From Paenarthrobacter histidinolovorans (GTDB taxonomy: Bacteria > Actinomycetota > Actinomycetes > Actinomycetales > Micrococcaceae): a stretch of 64,000 nt of DNA. The stretch lies in NCBI RefSeq assembly GCF_014647595.1, contig NZ_BMPM01000004.1, positions 1 through 64,000 of the forward strand, given 5' to 3'. Positions 24,530-33,205 of the stretch are shown here, piece after piece. The notes under the pieces are model-generated. The model was not told the DNA's origin. It saw nothing but the letters and a program-made list of their open reading frames with translations, and searched no databases. The position numbers and the translations under genes are program-made. The first letter of the stretch is position 1. Each line of letters begins with the position of its first letter.

Positions 24530-25326
24530 CCGTGCCCGAGTTGCCAGGTACCGCCGTCGTCGATCCGCTCCAGAACCACGCGCTGAAGTGACGTATTCCG
24601 CGGGAGTTTCTCCAGGTCCTGCATGCCGCGCTGCCGGAAGGTGAAGTACACGGCATCCGAGGCTGCGTCAGTGCAGCGATCAAGGGTAAAGCGGCGGGCG
24701 AACGCCGCGATGTTGCTGTTGGGCAGCCGCTCTGCGAGATATGGATCGAGCATCCACGAATCGCAGGTTGCTACGGTCACTGGCTTGCCGGGAAAATGGT
24801 GCGCGAAGAAAGCCTTGGCCTCTGCGAAGCTGTCGTCCACCATGGCGGGGGAGAGGCCGCCATCTTCTGGAATATGCACACCCAACACCCATCCGGAGGC
24901 GTGGCGGTCATCTGGCACCAGATGGAACTGCAGTCTGCCGAGCCTGAAGAGATTTCCGGCCATGTGCAGCGTCAGCCAAGACCAGGTGTCGAGTCCAAAA
25001 CGCCCATGGACCCGTCGGTTGATACGCATTTGGAGTCCAACGTCAGCCAGGGACGCAGCGGAGATGTCCACGTCGATTCCCAGGCCAACATGATGAGCGT
25101 GGACCAACGGGGCGAAGCGGAGCAGTGCTTCAATCCATGTCGCTTCCGATGCGTCCTCCGCCGTGATGCTGCGCAGCGGAAAGCTGCCCAGCCTGCCCTG
25201 CATGGCGTCCATGGCCAAGACGACGTCCGCGTCCGGAGGTGAAGCCAGCAGAGCAGCGCACTCCGCTGCGTCCTCGGGGCTGATGTCCAGGAGCTTGAAC
25301 AGCTCGGCGTGGGTGCTGGTTTCCAT
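24514..25326 (-). CDS. Acyltransferase-like protein with GNAT-like two-domain fold
   Basis: A 270-residue protein probably belonging to the bacterial 'acyltransferase domain-containing' family with GNAT-like N- and C-terminal domains; function unknown. Residues 1-120 are helical (LFKLLDISPEDAAECAALLA), and the second half contains GRFGLDTWSWLTLHMAGNLF, GRLQFHLVPDDRHASGWVLG and VHIPEDGGLSPAMVDDSFAE. The ATG lies three bases after the def stop, so it is translated in a def operon. It converges on and overlaps the HNH nuclease gene by 16 bases. No catalytic residue can be named from sequence alone. Confidence 0.7.
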   Translation of the reverse strand: METSTHAELFKLLDISPEDAAECAALLASPPDADVVLAMDAMQGRLGSFPLRSITAEDASEATWIEALLRFAPLVHAHHVGLGIDVDISAASLADVGLQMRINRRVHGRFGLDTWSWLTLHMAGNLFRLGRLQFHLVPDDRHASGWVLGVHIPEDGGLSPAMVDDSFAEAKAFFAHHFPGKPVTVATCDSWMLDPYLAERLPNSNIAAFARRFTLDRCTDAASDAVYFTFRQRGMQDLEKLPRNTSLQRVVLERIDDGGTWQLGHGHLAL

Positions 25327-25329
25327 GTT

Positions 25330-25902
25330 TCAGTGCCCGAAGGGATCGGGATCGACGCCGGGCATCCAGGTCAGGCCAGGCTTGCCCCAGCCGTTCTTTT
25401 TGGCCTGCTTCATCGCTTTTTTGGCGTAGCGGTCCACAAGCCGGTTTACGTAGAGCTTGCCGTCCAGGTGATCGTATTCATGTTGGAGAATCCGGGCGAA
25501 CCAACCGGTCGCTTCAAATTCAACGGGGTTGCCGTCACCATCAAAACCCTGGACCCGGGTCCAGTCAGCCCGCTGCAAGGGGTAGTACTCGCCGGGGAAG
25601 GACAAGCAACCTTCGACGTCCTCGTCGGGATCCGGAAGGGCGCCGGAAACCTTGGAAAGCGTCAGGACCGGGTTCACGACAACACCTTGGGGCGGCACGT
25701 CGTCGTCGTTCTCGTACTTATAGACGAAGATGCGCTTGCCCACGCCAACCTGTGGGGCTGCGAGGCCCACGCCGTTCGCGGCCTCGTTCGTCTCGAACAT
25801 GTCGGCGATCAAGGTGCGCAGTTCGTCGTCGAAGACTTCGACTTCGCTCGCCCGGCGGTGCAATACCGGTTCGCCCCAGATGGTGACTGGCAGGACGGTC
25901 AT
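25330..25902 (-). CDS. def: Peptide deformylase
   Basis: A 190-residue metalloenzyme that removes the formyl group from nascent proteins. All three motifs are present: GVGLAAPQVGVG, EGCLSFPGEYYPLQ (metal-binding Cys) and LQHEYDHLDGKLYVN (metal-binding His residues and catalytic Glu). AAAGGAAG upstream fixes ATG 25902; the frame continues upstream through the tRNA-His gene but that part is not coding. The tail GWGKPGLTWMPGVDPDPFGH is typical of actinobacterial enzymes. It leads a two-gene operon with the acyltransferase-like gene. Confidence 0.96.
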   Translation of the reverse strand: MTVLPVTIWGEPVLHRRASEVEVFDDELRTLIADMFETNEAANGVGLAAPQVGVGKRIFVYKYENDDDVPPQGVVVNPVLTLSKVSGALPDPDEDVEGCLSFPGEYYPLQRADWTRVQGFDGDGNPVEFEATGWFARILQHEYDHLDGKLYVNRLVDRYAKKAMKQAKKNGWGKPGLTWMPGVDPDPFGH

Positions 25903-25954
25903 GTCAGTTCTTCCTTTGTTGAATGCAATGGTCCGGGGCGTTCCGGATCGGGTT

Positions 25955-25993
25955 AAAAGCAAAGGCCGCACCGGGTAACCGGTGCGGCCTTTG
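25955..25993 (-). terminator. Intrinsic terminator of tRNA-His
   Basis: A 15-bp perfect stem (25960-25974 with 25979-25993) and a GTAA/TTAC loop, followed on the minus strand by CTTTTAA. It separates tRNA-His from def. Confidence 0.9.
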
Positions 25994-26021
25994 TGGAAAC
26001 CGGCTCTGCAGCCAATCTCGG

Positions 26022-26098
26022 TGGGGTGAGCTACGGGGGTTGAACCCGCGACCTCCTGGACCACAACCAGGCGCTCTGCCAACTGAGCTAAGCCCACC
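26022..26098 (-). tRNA. tRNA-His (anticodon GTG)
   Basis: On the minus strand the acceptor GTGGGCT (complement of 26091-26097) pairs with AGCTCAC, and the extra G at position -1 (complement of 26098) faces C73, a hallmark of tRNA-His. The anticodon loop TTGTGGT gives GTG. CCA is encoded. Confidence 0.97.
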
Positions 26099-26229
26099 AT
26101 GTGCCTTTTGGGGCTAGTCCGTTTGACCGGCTTTCCTCGAAGGCAACGACAAATAGCTTACCTGCTGTTTTGGGGTGCAAAGTCCACTTTTGCCGGTTTT
26201 TGCGAAAAAACCTTCAAAAATGGTGCAGA

Positions 26230-26865
26230 TCACACCGTTTCGCTGGATCCCAAGGTTTCGGCGCTGGCCATGATGTCCTTGGAAATGCGTTGGGCCGTGG
26301 CGGTGTCCGGCCCTGGTGCAGCAACAAAGACGGCCTCGCGGTAGTAGCGGAGTTCGTCGATGGAGTCCTTGATGTCGCCCAATGCCCGGTGCCCACCGTG
26401 CTTTGCGGGCGACTGGAAGTAGGCGCGCGGGAACCAGCGCCGCGAAAGCTCCTTGATGGTGCTGACATCGATAACGCGGTAGTGCAGGTGCTCGATGATG
26501 TTCGGCATGTCCCTGGCCAGGAACATTCGGTCCGTTCCCACGGAGTTTCCACCCAAGGGGGCCTTGCGCGGATCCGGAACCCACTTCTCGATGTATTCCA
26601 GAACCTGGGCTTCGGCCTCAGCCATGGTCTTGCCGTGGGGGAGCTCATCGAGGAGCTTGGAGCGGGTATGCATGTCCCGCACAAAGTCATTCATTTGTTC
26701 CAGCGCGGCATCATCGGGCTTGATCACGACGTCCACGCCGTCGCCGAGGATGTTGAGCTCGGAATCCGTCACCAGGGCGGCAACCTCGATCAGGGCGTCG
26801 TTCTTGAGGTCCAGGCCGGTCATTTCGCAGTCGATCCAGACGATGCGTTCATTAGTAATAGGCAC
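26230..26865 (-). CDS. orn: Oligoribonuclease
   Basis: A 211-residue 3'-5' exonuclease that degrades di- and short oligoribonucleotides, including pGpG from cyclic-di-GMP. The DEDDh residues are seen in [17 protein letters not shown] (Asp, Glu), [16 protein letters not shown] (Asp) and [17 protein letters not shown] (His, Asp). The GTG start has no ribosome binding site, but TAGGCT lies exactly six bases upstream, pointing to a leaderless mRNA. The tail after residue 180 ([19 protein letters not shown]) is slightly longer than in E. coli. The tRNA-His gene downstream on the same strand is about 130 bases away and probably has its own promoter. Confidence 0.96.
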   Translation of the reverse strand: MPITNERIVWIDCEMTGLDLKNDALIEVAALVTDSELNILGDGVDVVIKPDDAALEQMNDFVRDMHTRSKLLDELPHGKTMAEAEAQVLEYIEKWVPDPRKAPLGGNSVGTDRMFLARDMPNIIEHLHYRVIDVSTIKELSRRWFPRAYFQSPAKHGGHRALGDIKDSIDELRYYREAVFVAAPGPDTATAQRISKDIMASAETLGSSETV

Positions 26866-27012
26866 GCGCCTAGCCTATCCTTCAGCCGGTTCCAAGTGCT
26901 CCGATGGTACGATTTTTGAGCGCGGCAGTGTCGTTTCTTCCTGCTGCGGAAGCCCCGAAGACGCAGAACTTTTGTCCCGAATTTACCGGGCGAACGATTG
27001 GATGACGACTAC

Positions 27013-28569
27013 ATGACGGTGCCCGTACCCGCCGCCCAGAAGGCAGGGACAGCAGCGCCGACGGCGGATGCTGCAGCCAGCGAGGTAGATAACCCACGTT
27101 CGCCACTGATTGCCGGGTTCATCGGTTCGATGTTCATGGTGTTCGGTTCCTTGGGTGTTGGTTGGCTGGCTCCGGTATCCGAACTCCGGCGACTGCCGCT
27201 CTTTATCTGGATGCGGACCGAGGGCGCTGGTGTCGCTCTCTCCATCGTTCTTCTGGCCATAGGTGGCATGCTGCTGGTCCGTGCCTGGCTGCGCCTGGGC
27301 CAACGCGTCCGGGTGTGGGGCCTGGAGGCCCGCAAAGCGACACTCCAGGCCGTTGTGGCCTGGGGTCTGCCCATGATGTTCACGGTGCCGCTTTTCAGCA
27401 GGGACGTGTACGCGTACATCGGCCAGGGGCGCTTGATGGTCGAAGGCATGAATCCGTACAAGAACGGGATCTCGGCCCTGCCCAACTATTTCCAACTTGG
27501 TGCCGACAAGATGTGGACCGAAGCGCCGGTCCCTTACGGTCAACTGTTCCTGTGGATCGAACAGTTCGTGGTGTGGGTGACCAATGTCCAGCCCGAAGCC
27601 AGCATCATGCTTTTCCGGCTGGTGGCCTTGGTGGGCATCGTTCTCTGCATTGTCTACGTACCCAAACTGGCAGAACTTCACGGCGTTAATCCGCACAGGG
27701 CTCTGTGGCTGACTGCGGCAAATCCGCTCTTCCTGACCAACTTCATCGCCAGCGTCCACAACGACGCCCTGATGATCGGCCTCGCACTTGCGGGTCTCTA
27801 CTACTGCGCTACCCGCCGTGTGATTCTTGGCATTGTGCTGGTCACGCTCTCGATTTCAGTCAAACCCATAACCATCGTGTTCCTGCCGTTTATTGGACTT
27901 TTGTGGGCCGGCAAGGGCGCGTCCTGGCCGCGGAAATTCCTGTACTGGTTCCTGACGGCCGGCATCAGCTTCGGGCTTCTGTACGCCCTCAGCCTGGTCA
28001 ACGGTTTCGGATTTGGCTGGATCAACGGTCTTTCCGCTCCCGGCAGCATTTGGATCTGGTACGCCCCCGTGGGTCTGATCGGCTTGGTTGTGGCCTCGAT
28101 TTTCAATGTTTTCGGCCTGGACGGTTGGGGAATGGCGAAATGGGTTTACGACGCCGGCAAGGTCCTTATGGTCGGAGCCGTCGCTTGGCAGATCTTCCGC
28201 GGTGATTATGACCGTTTGATGCGACGACTCACGCTGGCGTTTGCCGCGATCGTTATTCTGGCGCCCATGATCCAGTCCTGGTACGTAGTGTGGCTGATAC
28301 CGCTCTTTGCCGTGACGGGAATCCGCAACGACTGGCAGGTCAAGGCTGTCTACTTCATTGTCTCGTTCTTCATGGTCTACGCCATCTCTGACCAGTTGGA
28401 CGTTTTCCCCTACCTGCAAAGCGAAGATCTGGGCCTCGCGCTCACATTGGCCAGGAACGCGGCGGCCATCATTGCGCTTCTCTTTGCCGTGTACCTGATC
28501 TTTGTTGACCCGAAGACCAAGAGTCTGTTCCGCAAGCGCGATGAGCCAGGGCTGCGCCCCATCATTTGA
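27013..28569 (+). CDS. Polyprenol-phosphate-mannose-dependent alpha-1,6-mannosyltransferase, MptB-like
   Basis: A GT-C fold glycosyltransferase of about 518 residues with 12-13 predicted membrane helices. After a polar N-terminus come helix 1 (LIAGFIGSMFMVFGSLGVGW) and, in the first extracytoplasmic loop, FSRDVYAYIGQGRLMVEGMN with PYKNG, the signature of MptA/MptB enzymes containing the catalytic Asp. Hydrophobic helices continue to the basic C-terminus (KTKSLFRKRDEPG). In mycobacteria and corynebacteria these enzymes build the mannan core of lipomannan; related lipoglycans occur in Micrococcaceae. Start ATG 27013 or TTG 26998 cannot be decided, as neither has a clear ribosome binding site. 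The end overlaps the convergent alkD-like gene by eight bases. Confidence 0.85.
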   Translation: MTVPVPAAQKAGTAAPTADAAASEVDNPRSPLIAGFIGSMFMVFGSLGVGWLAPVSELRRLPLFIWMRTEGAGVALSIVLLAIGGMLLVRAWLRLGQRVRVWGLEARKATLQAVVAWGLPMMFTVPLFSRDVYAYIGQGRLMVEGMNPYKNGISALPNYFQLGADKMWTEAPVPYGQLFLWIEQFVVWVTNVQPEASIMLFRLVALVGIVLCIVYVPKLAELHGVNPHRALWLTAANPLFLTNFIASVHNDALMIGLALAGLYYCATRRVILGIVLVTLSISVKPITIVFLPFIGLLWAGKGASWPRKFLYWFLTAGISFGLLYALSLVNGFGFGWINGLSAPGSIWIWYAPVGLIGLVVASIFNVFGLDGWGMAKWVYDAGKVLMVGAVAWQIFRGDYDRLMRRLTLAFAAIVILAPMIQSWYVVWLIPLFAVTGIRNDWQVKAVYFIVSFFMVYAISDQLDVFPYLQSEDLGLALTLARNAAAIIALLFAVYLIFVDPKTKSLFRKRDEPGLRPII

Positions 28570-29242
28570 GCAACCGCGTGGCCTCTCGGGCGGACAAAGG
28601 GCTCAGGGCCTGTGCCTTCTCCAGCACAAATCCACTGACCCAGCCAGGGTCAGTCTTGCTGTACTCCCGCAGTGCCCAGCCAATGGCCTTGCGAATGAAG
28701 AATTCTTTGTCCGCCAGGTTTGCCGTGATGACGTGAGCCAGCAGTACCCGGTCAGTAGCTGATTTTGCACCGAGCTGGGAGGTGATGGCTGCCCTGCGGA
28801 TCCACATGTCCGTGTCTTCGGCCCACCGCATCAGCACCGGGGTCATAGTGTCCTTATGGGCCAACAGAAGGGCGCAGATCCGGTGCGACACACCATCGAC
28901 GAGGTCCCACCAGGCACCGGTCCGGATAATTTCTTCGTACACCGGGAGCATGAGCAGATCTTCCTTGACCATCCGCAGGCCGGTGAGGTCAATGGCCGCG
29001 TATCGCTCCTCCCGTGCTTTTGCCTCCCGCCACAGCGTCAGGGCAGCACTGCGCAACTCGTCCGGTGACGCCGGCGGGAATGCCTTGGCGGCCGTTTTTA
29101 CAATCCTGCGCACCCCGGGCACGGTGACGCCGTAGGAGGGCATCTCCGACTTCATGTACGCCTGGGCGCCAAGTGCGCGCTCCGCGTCGGCCTCGGAACG
29201 CAGCTTTGAACGAATTGACTCAACGAGTTCAGTAGTGGACAT
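28562..29242 (-). CDS. DNA alkylation repair protein (AlkD-like HEAT-repeat glycosylase)
   Basis: A 226-residue all-helical protein of the AlkD family, which excises positively charged alkylated bases without base flipping. Visible features are YMKSEMPSYGVTVPGVRRIV at the start of the HEAT array, the catalytic region TGAWWDLVDGVSHRICALLL (Trp and Asp matching the AlkD active site) and DKEFFIRKAIGWALREYSKT (second Trp/Arg cluster). The ATG has no ribosome binding site; TAAAGT (complement of 29249-29254) lies six bases before it, suggesting a leaderless transcript. It is downstream of the ssb-like gene on the same strand, separated by a 170-base region with short tandem repeats. Confidence 0.9.
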   Translation of the reverse strand: MSTTELVESIRSKLRSEADAERALGAQAYMKSEMPSYGVTVPGVRRIVKTAAKAFPPASPDELRSAALTLWREAKAREERYAAIDLTGLRMVKEDLLMLPVYEEIIRTGAWWDLVDGVSHRICALLLAHKDTMTPVLMRWAEDTDMWIRRAAITSQLGAKSATDRVLLAHVITANLADKEFFIRKAIGWALREYSKTDPGWVSGFVLEKAQALSPLSAREATRLLK

Positions 29243-29287
29243 GCCCTAACTTTAGGGAAGTCGTCGGCGGCAAGGGCGAACCGCAGG

Positions 29288-29352
29288 TACCAGCACTGCG
29301 GCTACCAGCACAGTCAGTGTCCAGCACCGCGTTACCAGCACAGTCAGGGTCC
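29288..29352. repeat. Short tandem repeat, four copies of about 15 bp
   Basis: CCAGCAC recurs at 29290, 29305, 29321 and 29335, i.e. every 14-16 bases; copies two and four are embedded in the nearly identical TACCAGCACAGTCAG (29303, 29333). The array lies between the ssb-like gene and the alkD-like gene, upstream of the alkD promoter. Confidence 0.7.
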
Positions 29353-29413
29353 GCCCTTGTCCGGAACAAGTGCCCGGCATCTGCCTTGACGGCAGGGATG
29401 CCAGGGGGATATT

Positions 29414-29974
29414 TCAAGCGCCGGCACCCACCAGTTCGCCGGTGGTTGTGTTGACCAGAAGGGAATTGCCGCCTTCTGTGTCCTCAAGCCCTGCAGGTAC
29501 CGATTCTTCCTCCGGGGGTGCCTGGTCCTCGTCCTCGTCCTCGCCCTCCCACTCGCTGCGACCCGCAGGATTGCCAGTGTCCCCTGCGGAGGGAACTGAA
29601 TCGAGAGGCGCCGCGGCGCCGTTCATGCGGGTGAAGTTGGCAGAGCCCCACATGAGGTCGTGGCCAACGGACTCGGCATCGATCTCCGCGACATGGTAAA
29701 TGCGGCCTTCGTGCTCCCATTGCCGGAGCCGAAGCTTCCCGACAACCAGGACCCGCTGGCCTTTTTTGATGCTGCAGCCTACGTGGCCGGCCAGGTAACG
29801 GAACGATTGGACTGTGTACCAGTTGGTGTTGCCGTCCACCCAGGTGTTATTTGCCCGGTCGTACCGGCGCTCAGTGGTTCCGAGGCGGAACGACGCAGTA
29901 GCGGTGCCACGGGTAGTCGTGGAACTCTTCACGTCCGAGGCCACAAAGCCCCTGACGGTGATCATGTCATTCAT
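29414..29974 (-). CDS. ssb: Single-stranded DNA-binding protein paralogue
   Basis: A 186-residue OB-fold protein: VRGFVASDVKSSTTTRGTA, then ASFRLGTTERRYDRANNTWV, and NWYTVQSFRYLAGHVGCSIK with KGQRVLVVGKLRLRQWEHEG. The OB domain (residues 1-110) is typical of SSB, but the acidic tail does not end in the DDDIPF-type tip that recruits repair proteins; it ends LVNTTTGELVGAGA. This matches the second, non-essential SSB of actinobacteria, and the gene lies near ettA as in M. tuberculosis (Rv2478c-Rv2477c). AAGGACC precedes the ATG; a second ATG four codons in is possible. Function is probably in recombination or competence-like DNA handling rather than replication. Confidence 0.88.
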   Translation of the reverse strand: MNDMITVRGFVASDVKSSTTTRGTATASFRLGTTERRYDRANNTWVDGNTNWYTVQSFRYLAGHVGCSIKKGQRVLVVGKLRLRQWEHEGRIYHVAEIDAESVGHDLMWGSANFTRMNGAAAPLDSVPSAGDTGNPAGRSEWEGEDEDEDQAPPEEESVPAGLEDTEGGNSLLVNTTTGELVGAGA

Positions 29975-30193
29975 TGGTGGTCCTTCACGATGTAGGGAAG
30001 TGCCTGTCCGGCACTTCCAGCTTCATCGAGCGAGGTTGGGGATGGGAGTGCGGTCCTTCGCTATGTGAATAACTTCAGCCACAGGCCCGTTGTTGAGGAA
30101 TGGAGGCAGCCAGCGTGGAGATGGCGGGTGACCCCGCGATCGCATGTAAACTCTTTGTGGCGCGAGCGGCCCGGGTGGCCATCGAGTCAGTGC

Positions 30194-30269
30194 GCCCCAG
30201 TAGCTCAGGGGATAGAGCAGCGGCCTTCTAATCCGCCGGTCGGGGGTTCGATTCCCTCCTGGGGCACCA
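30194..30269 (+). tRNA. tRNA-Arg (anticodon TCT)
   Basis: The acceptor arm is GCCCCAG (30194-30200) with CTGGGGC (30259-30265); loop CTTCTAA gives anticodon TCT; the T-arm has GGTTCGATTCC; CCA is encoded. The anticodon stem closes with a C-T mismatch next to the loop. Confidence 0.96.
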
Positions 30270-30271
30270 TT

Positions 30272-30310
30272 CACCCTCCTTGGATCCATTCCAGGGAGGG
30301 TGTTTTCTTC
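30272..30310 (+). terminator. Terminator of tRNA-Arg
   Basis: A 12-pair stem (30272-30283 with 30291-30302, one T-G pair), loop ATCCATT, followed by TTTTCTTC. Its last bases overlap the end of the convergent SRPBCC gene. Confidence 0.9.
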
Positions 30311-30746
30311 AAGGAGTGGACTCCAGGAACTCCTTGAGGTTTCCCAGCACCAGTTGCCAGGTAGAGCTGGAGGACGCCACTTCTTCTTCGCTTGAGTTGT
30401 TCCCCTGGGTGATGGTCACGGTGGTTCCATCGGGTGTCCCCGCCAGGAGGTACTCCACCGTGTGGTGGTTTTCCGGTATGTCGGCACGTCCGGAAGCAGG
30501 ACTGAAGTGCGTGGTCATGAGCCTGACAGGAGGGTCGAAGACCAGGATGGTTCCTGTGTCCTCGTAGGCCTTGCCGTTGTACTCACCGGCGTAGGTAATC
30601 GGCTCGCCCACTTCCCAGGATGTAGTGACGTTGGTCCCCAGGAAGTACTGCCTGATGAGGTCCGGATCCGTCAGGGCTTCCCACACCCTTTCGGGCGGTG
30701 CAGCGATAGTGGCAGACGCAACGGCATCTGAAGCTTGTCCGTTCAT
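30309..30746 (-). CDS. SRPBCC (AHSA1-type) domain protein
   Basis: A 145-residue START-like fold protein of the AHSA1/Activator-of-Hsp90 superfamily. ATG 30746 is set by TGGAGTG upstream. Key segments: ATIAAPPERVWEALTDPDLI, RQYFLGTNVTTSWEVGEPIT and the C-terminal helix STWQLVLGNLKEFLEST. Such proteins bind small hydrophobic ligands or act as stress-related proteins; in several actinobacteria they pair with ArsR regulators, but none is present here. The specific ligand is unknown. It diverges from the lipoprotein gene. Confidence 0.85.
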   Translation of the reverse strand: MNGQASDAVASATIAAPPERVWEALTDPDLIRQYFLGTNVTTSWEVGEPITYAGEYNGKAYEDTGTILVFDPPVRLMTTHFSPASGRADIPENHHTVEYLLAGTPDGTTVTITQGNNSSEEEVASSSSTWQLVLGNLKEFLESTP

Positions 30747-30840
30747 AATGTGCACTCCATTTCCGCGTCCCGTCGTCGGGAACCCTTCCGGTGCACACGG
30801 TACGCCCGTCGGGGTCGCCTGTGAATGGCACAATGACTAG

Positions 30841-31389
30841 GTGATAAGCAGGGGAAGCACTTCAAAGTATCGCGGGCCGGCGCCGGCCTCCACCACCAAG
30901 GTCCGCCTGGCGGGGTGGTCAATGCTGGTCGCCGCTCTTGTCCTGGTTACAGGCTGCACGGCCACACCCGGGCCTCCAACCGCCCCGACGGGGTCAATCG
31001 CACCGGGCGCCAGCAGTGGCGCAAGCTCGCCCGTCGACACCGGAACGAGCACGCCCGCCAGCGCCGCAGGGGCCCCGTCCAACACTGTGGACCCAGCTGT
31101 TGCCGCAACAACCACGGAAGTCGAGTCCACTCTGAAGAAGCTTGTGGCCGGCAATCCCAAGCCGGACAGGGAAGCACTGCGTGCCGCTTTGGCATCTGCC
31201 GGGATCCCGCAGCAGAACATCGAGGTATCGGTCAGCCGCACGCCGACTGGTCTGGACGTTGACGCCATGGAAGCGGCTGCCCTGACCGGGCAGTCCTGCG
31301 TGATGGGCCAGATACGCGATGGCGGCGTCGTGGTCACGGTCCTGCCCGTGCTCTCAACGGGAAAATGCTTCATAGGAGACGCCCGCTAG
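30841..31389 (+). CDS. Putative lipoprotein
   Basis: A 182-residue exported protein. A basic N-terminus and hydrophobic stretch (VRLAGWSMLVAALVLV) end in the lipobox LVTGC with Cys 39, so it should be lipid-anchored outside the membrane. A low-complexity Ala/Ser/Pro/Thr linker (residues 40-85) leads to a small folded domain of about 95 residues with two Cys (QSCVMGQIRDGGVVVTV and STGKCFIGDAR) that may form a disulfide. I recall similar C-termini in actinobacterial DUF6993 proteins but cannot confirm it. No ribosome binding site is seen; CACAAT lies six bases before the GTG. It lies just upstream of ettA in the same direction. Confidence 0.8.
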   Translation: MISRGSTSKYRGPAPASTTKVRLAGWSMLVAALVLVTGCTATPGPPTAPTGSIAPGASSGASSPVDTGTSTPASAAGAPSNTVDPAVAATTTEVESTLKKLVAGNPKPDREALRAALASAGIPQQNIEVSVSRTPTGLDVDAMEAAALTGQSCVMGQIRDGGVVVTVLPVLSTGKCFIGDAR

Positions 31390-31445
31390 CCCGGCCTCCG
31401 GCGGCGAATGTGAGTTATGCACGCCTACCCATTAGATTTAAGGGC

Positions 31446-33128
31446 ATGGCGGAATTCATTTACACGATGACCAAGGCTCGAAAGGCCGTTGGCGACAAAC
31501 TTATTCTGGACGATGTCAGCATGTCGTTCTACCCCGGCGCGAAGATCGGCGTCGTGGGCCCGAATGGTGCTGGCAAGTCCACCATCCTGAAGATCATGGC
31601 CGGTTTGGACACCCCTTCCAACGGCGAGGCCCGCCTGAGCCCCGGTTACACCGTAGGCATTCTCCTGCAGGAACCGCCGCTGAACGAGGAGAAGACCGTC
31701 CTGGGCAACGTCCAGGAAGGCGTTGGCGAGATTTACGGCAAGATCCAGCGTTTCAACGAAATCTCGGAAGAGATGGCCAACCCTGACGCGGACTACGACA
31801 CCCTCCTGGATGAGATGGGCAAGCTCCAGGAAGCGATCGACGCTGCTGATGCCTGGGACATCGATTCCCAGCTGGAACAGGCCATGGACGCACTGCGTTG
31901 CCCGCCTGCCGACGCTGACGTCACCGTCCTTTCCGGTGGTGAGCGTCGCCGCGTAGCGCTGTGCAAGCTCCTGCTGCAGAAGCCGGACCTCCTGCTCCTT
32001 GATGAGCCCACCAACCACTTGGACGCCGAAAGCGTGTTGTGGCTGGAGCAGCACCTTTCCCAGTACCCCGGCGCAGTCCTTGCCGTTACCCACGACCGTT
32101 ACTTCCTGGACCACGTGGCTGAATGGATCGCGGAAGTGGACCGTGGCCACCTGTACCCCTACGAGGGCAACTACTCCACCTACCTGGAGAAGAAGAAGGC
32201 GCGCCTTGAGGTCCAAGGCAAGAAGGACGCAAAGCTTTCCAAGCGTCTCAGCGAAGAACTTGAGTGGGTGCGCTCCAACGCCAAGGGCCGCCAGACCAAG
32301 TCCAAGGCCCGCCTCGCCCGCTACGAGGAAATGGCAGCAGAGGCCGAGCGGACCCGGAAGCTGGACTTCGAAGAGATCCAGATTCCGCCAGGACCGCGCC
32401 TGGGTTCCTTGGTCATCGAGGCGAAGGACCTGAAGAAGGGCTTCGATGACCGCGTTTTGATCGAGGACCTTTCCTTCTCCCTGCCGCGCAACGGCATCGT
32501 TGGCGTGATCGGGCCCAACGGTGTGGGCAAGTCCACGCTGTTCAAGACGATCGTTGGCATGGAACCCCTGGACGGCGGTGAGCTCAAGATCGGCGAGTCC
32601 GTGAAGATCTCCTACGTTGACCAGTCCCGTGGCGGCATCGATCCCAACAAGTCACTCTGGGAAGTCGTTTCCGAAGGACATGACTTCATTCAGGTCGGCC
32701 AGGTGGAAATGCCTTCACGTGCTTACGTTTCGGCGTTCGGCTTCAAGGGCCCGGACCAGCAGAAGAAGGCCGGCGTCCTCTCCGGTGGTGAGCGCAACCG
32801 CCTCAACCTGGCTCTGACGCTCAAGCAGGGTGGCAACCTCCTGCTCCTTGACGAACCCACTAACGACCTCGACGTCGAAACCCTGAGCAGCCTCGAAAAC
32901 GCGCTTCTCGAATTCCCGGGCTGCGCCGTGGTGGTCTCGCACGACCGCTGGTTCCTGGACAGGGTGGCAACGCACATCCTCGCCTACGAAGGTGACGACG
33001 AGAACCCGTCCAAGTGGTACTGGTTCGAGGGCAACTTCGACTCCTACGAGGAGAACAAGGTGGAGCGCCTGGGCCCGGATGCCGCCAAGCCCCACCGCGT
33101 GACGCACCGTCGCCTCACCCGCGACTAA
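31446..33128 (+). CDS. ettA: ABC-F translation factor EttA
   Basis: A 560-residue soluble ABC-F protein that binds the ribosomal E site and throttles entry into elongation according to the ATP/ADP ratio. Two ATPase domains are visible: Walker A VVGPNGAGKSTILKIMAG and VIGPNGVGKSTLFKTIVG; signature TVLSGGERRRVALCKLLL and GVLSGGERNRLNLALTL; Walker B LLLLDEPTNHLDAESV and LLLLDEPTNDLDVETL. The EttA-specific arm insert lies around residues 95-135, and the P-site tRNA interaction linker is rich in Lys/Arg (KKARLEVQGKKDAKLSKRLS). ATG 31446 is used; TAGATT is seven bases upstream, with a partial AAGGG site in between, so the mRNA may be leaderless. A strong terminator follows. Confidence 0.96.
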   Translation: MAEFIYTMTKARKAVGDKLILDDVSMSFYPGAKIGVVGPNGAGKSTILKIMAGLDTPSNGEARLSPGYTVGILLQEPPLNEEKTVLGNVQEGVGEIYGKIQRFNEISEEMANPDADYDTLLDEMGKLQEAIDAADAWDIDSQLEQAMDALRCPPADADVTVLSGGERRRVALCKLLLQKPDLLLLDEPTNHLDAESVLWLEQHLSQYPGAVLAVTHDRYFLDHVAEWIAEVDRGHLYPYEGNYSTYLEKKKARLEVQGKKDAKLSKRLSEELEWVRSNAKGRQTKSKARLARYEEMAAEAERTRKLDFEEIQIPPGPRLGSLVIEAKDLKKGFDDRVLIEDLSFSLPRNGIVGVIGPNGVGKSTLFKTIVGMEPLDGGELKIGESVKISYVDQSRGGIDPNKSLWEVVSEGHDFIQVGQVEMPSRAYVSAFGFKGPDQQKKAGVLSGGERNRLNLALTLKQGGNLLLLDEPTNDLDVETLSSLENALLEFPGCAVVVSHDRWFLDRVATHILAYEGDDENPSKWYWFEGNFDSYEENKVERLGPDAAKPHRVTHRRLTRD

Positions 33129-33156
33129 TCACCGCCACTGGCAGGTACAAAGAAAC

Positions 33157-33190
33157 AGAAAGGCCGGTCCCACGGGACCGGCCTTTCTGC
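33157..33190. terminator. Bidirectional terminator between ettA and tesB
   Basis: AGAAAGGCCGGTCC (33157-33170) pairs perfectly with 33175-33188 around a CACG loop; A-rich on the left and T-rich on the right, so it can serve both convergent genes. Confidence 0.9.
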
Positions 33191-33205
33191 GTTGACGTCC
33201 GAACC

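Noticed and set aside
25903..26100. N-terminal extension of peptide deformylase
   Set aside because: The frame runs through a terminator and the tRNA-His gene; ATG 25902 has its own ribosome binding site.
29288..29352. Possible CRISPR array
   Set aside because: The repeat unit is only about 15 bases, contiguous and without spacers, and no cas gene is nearby.
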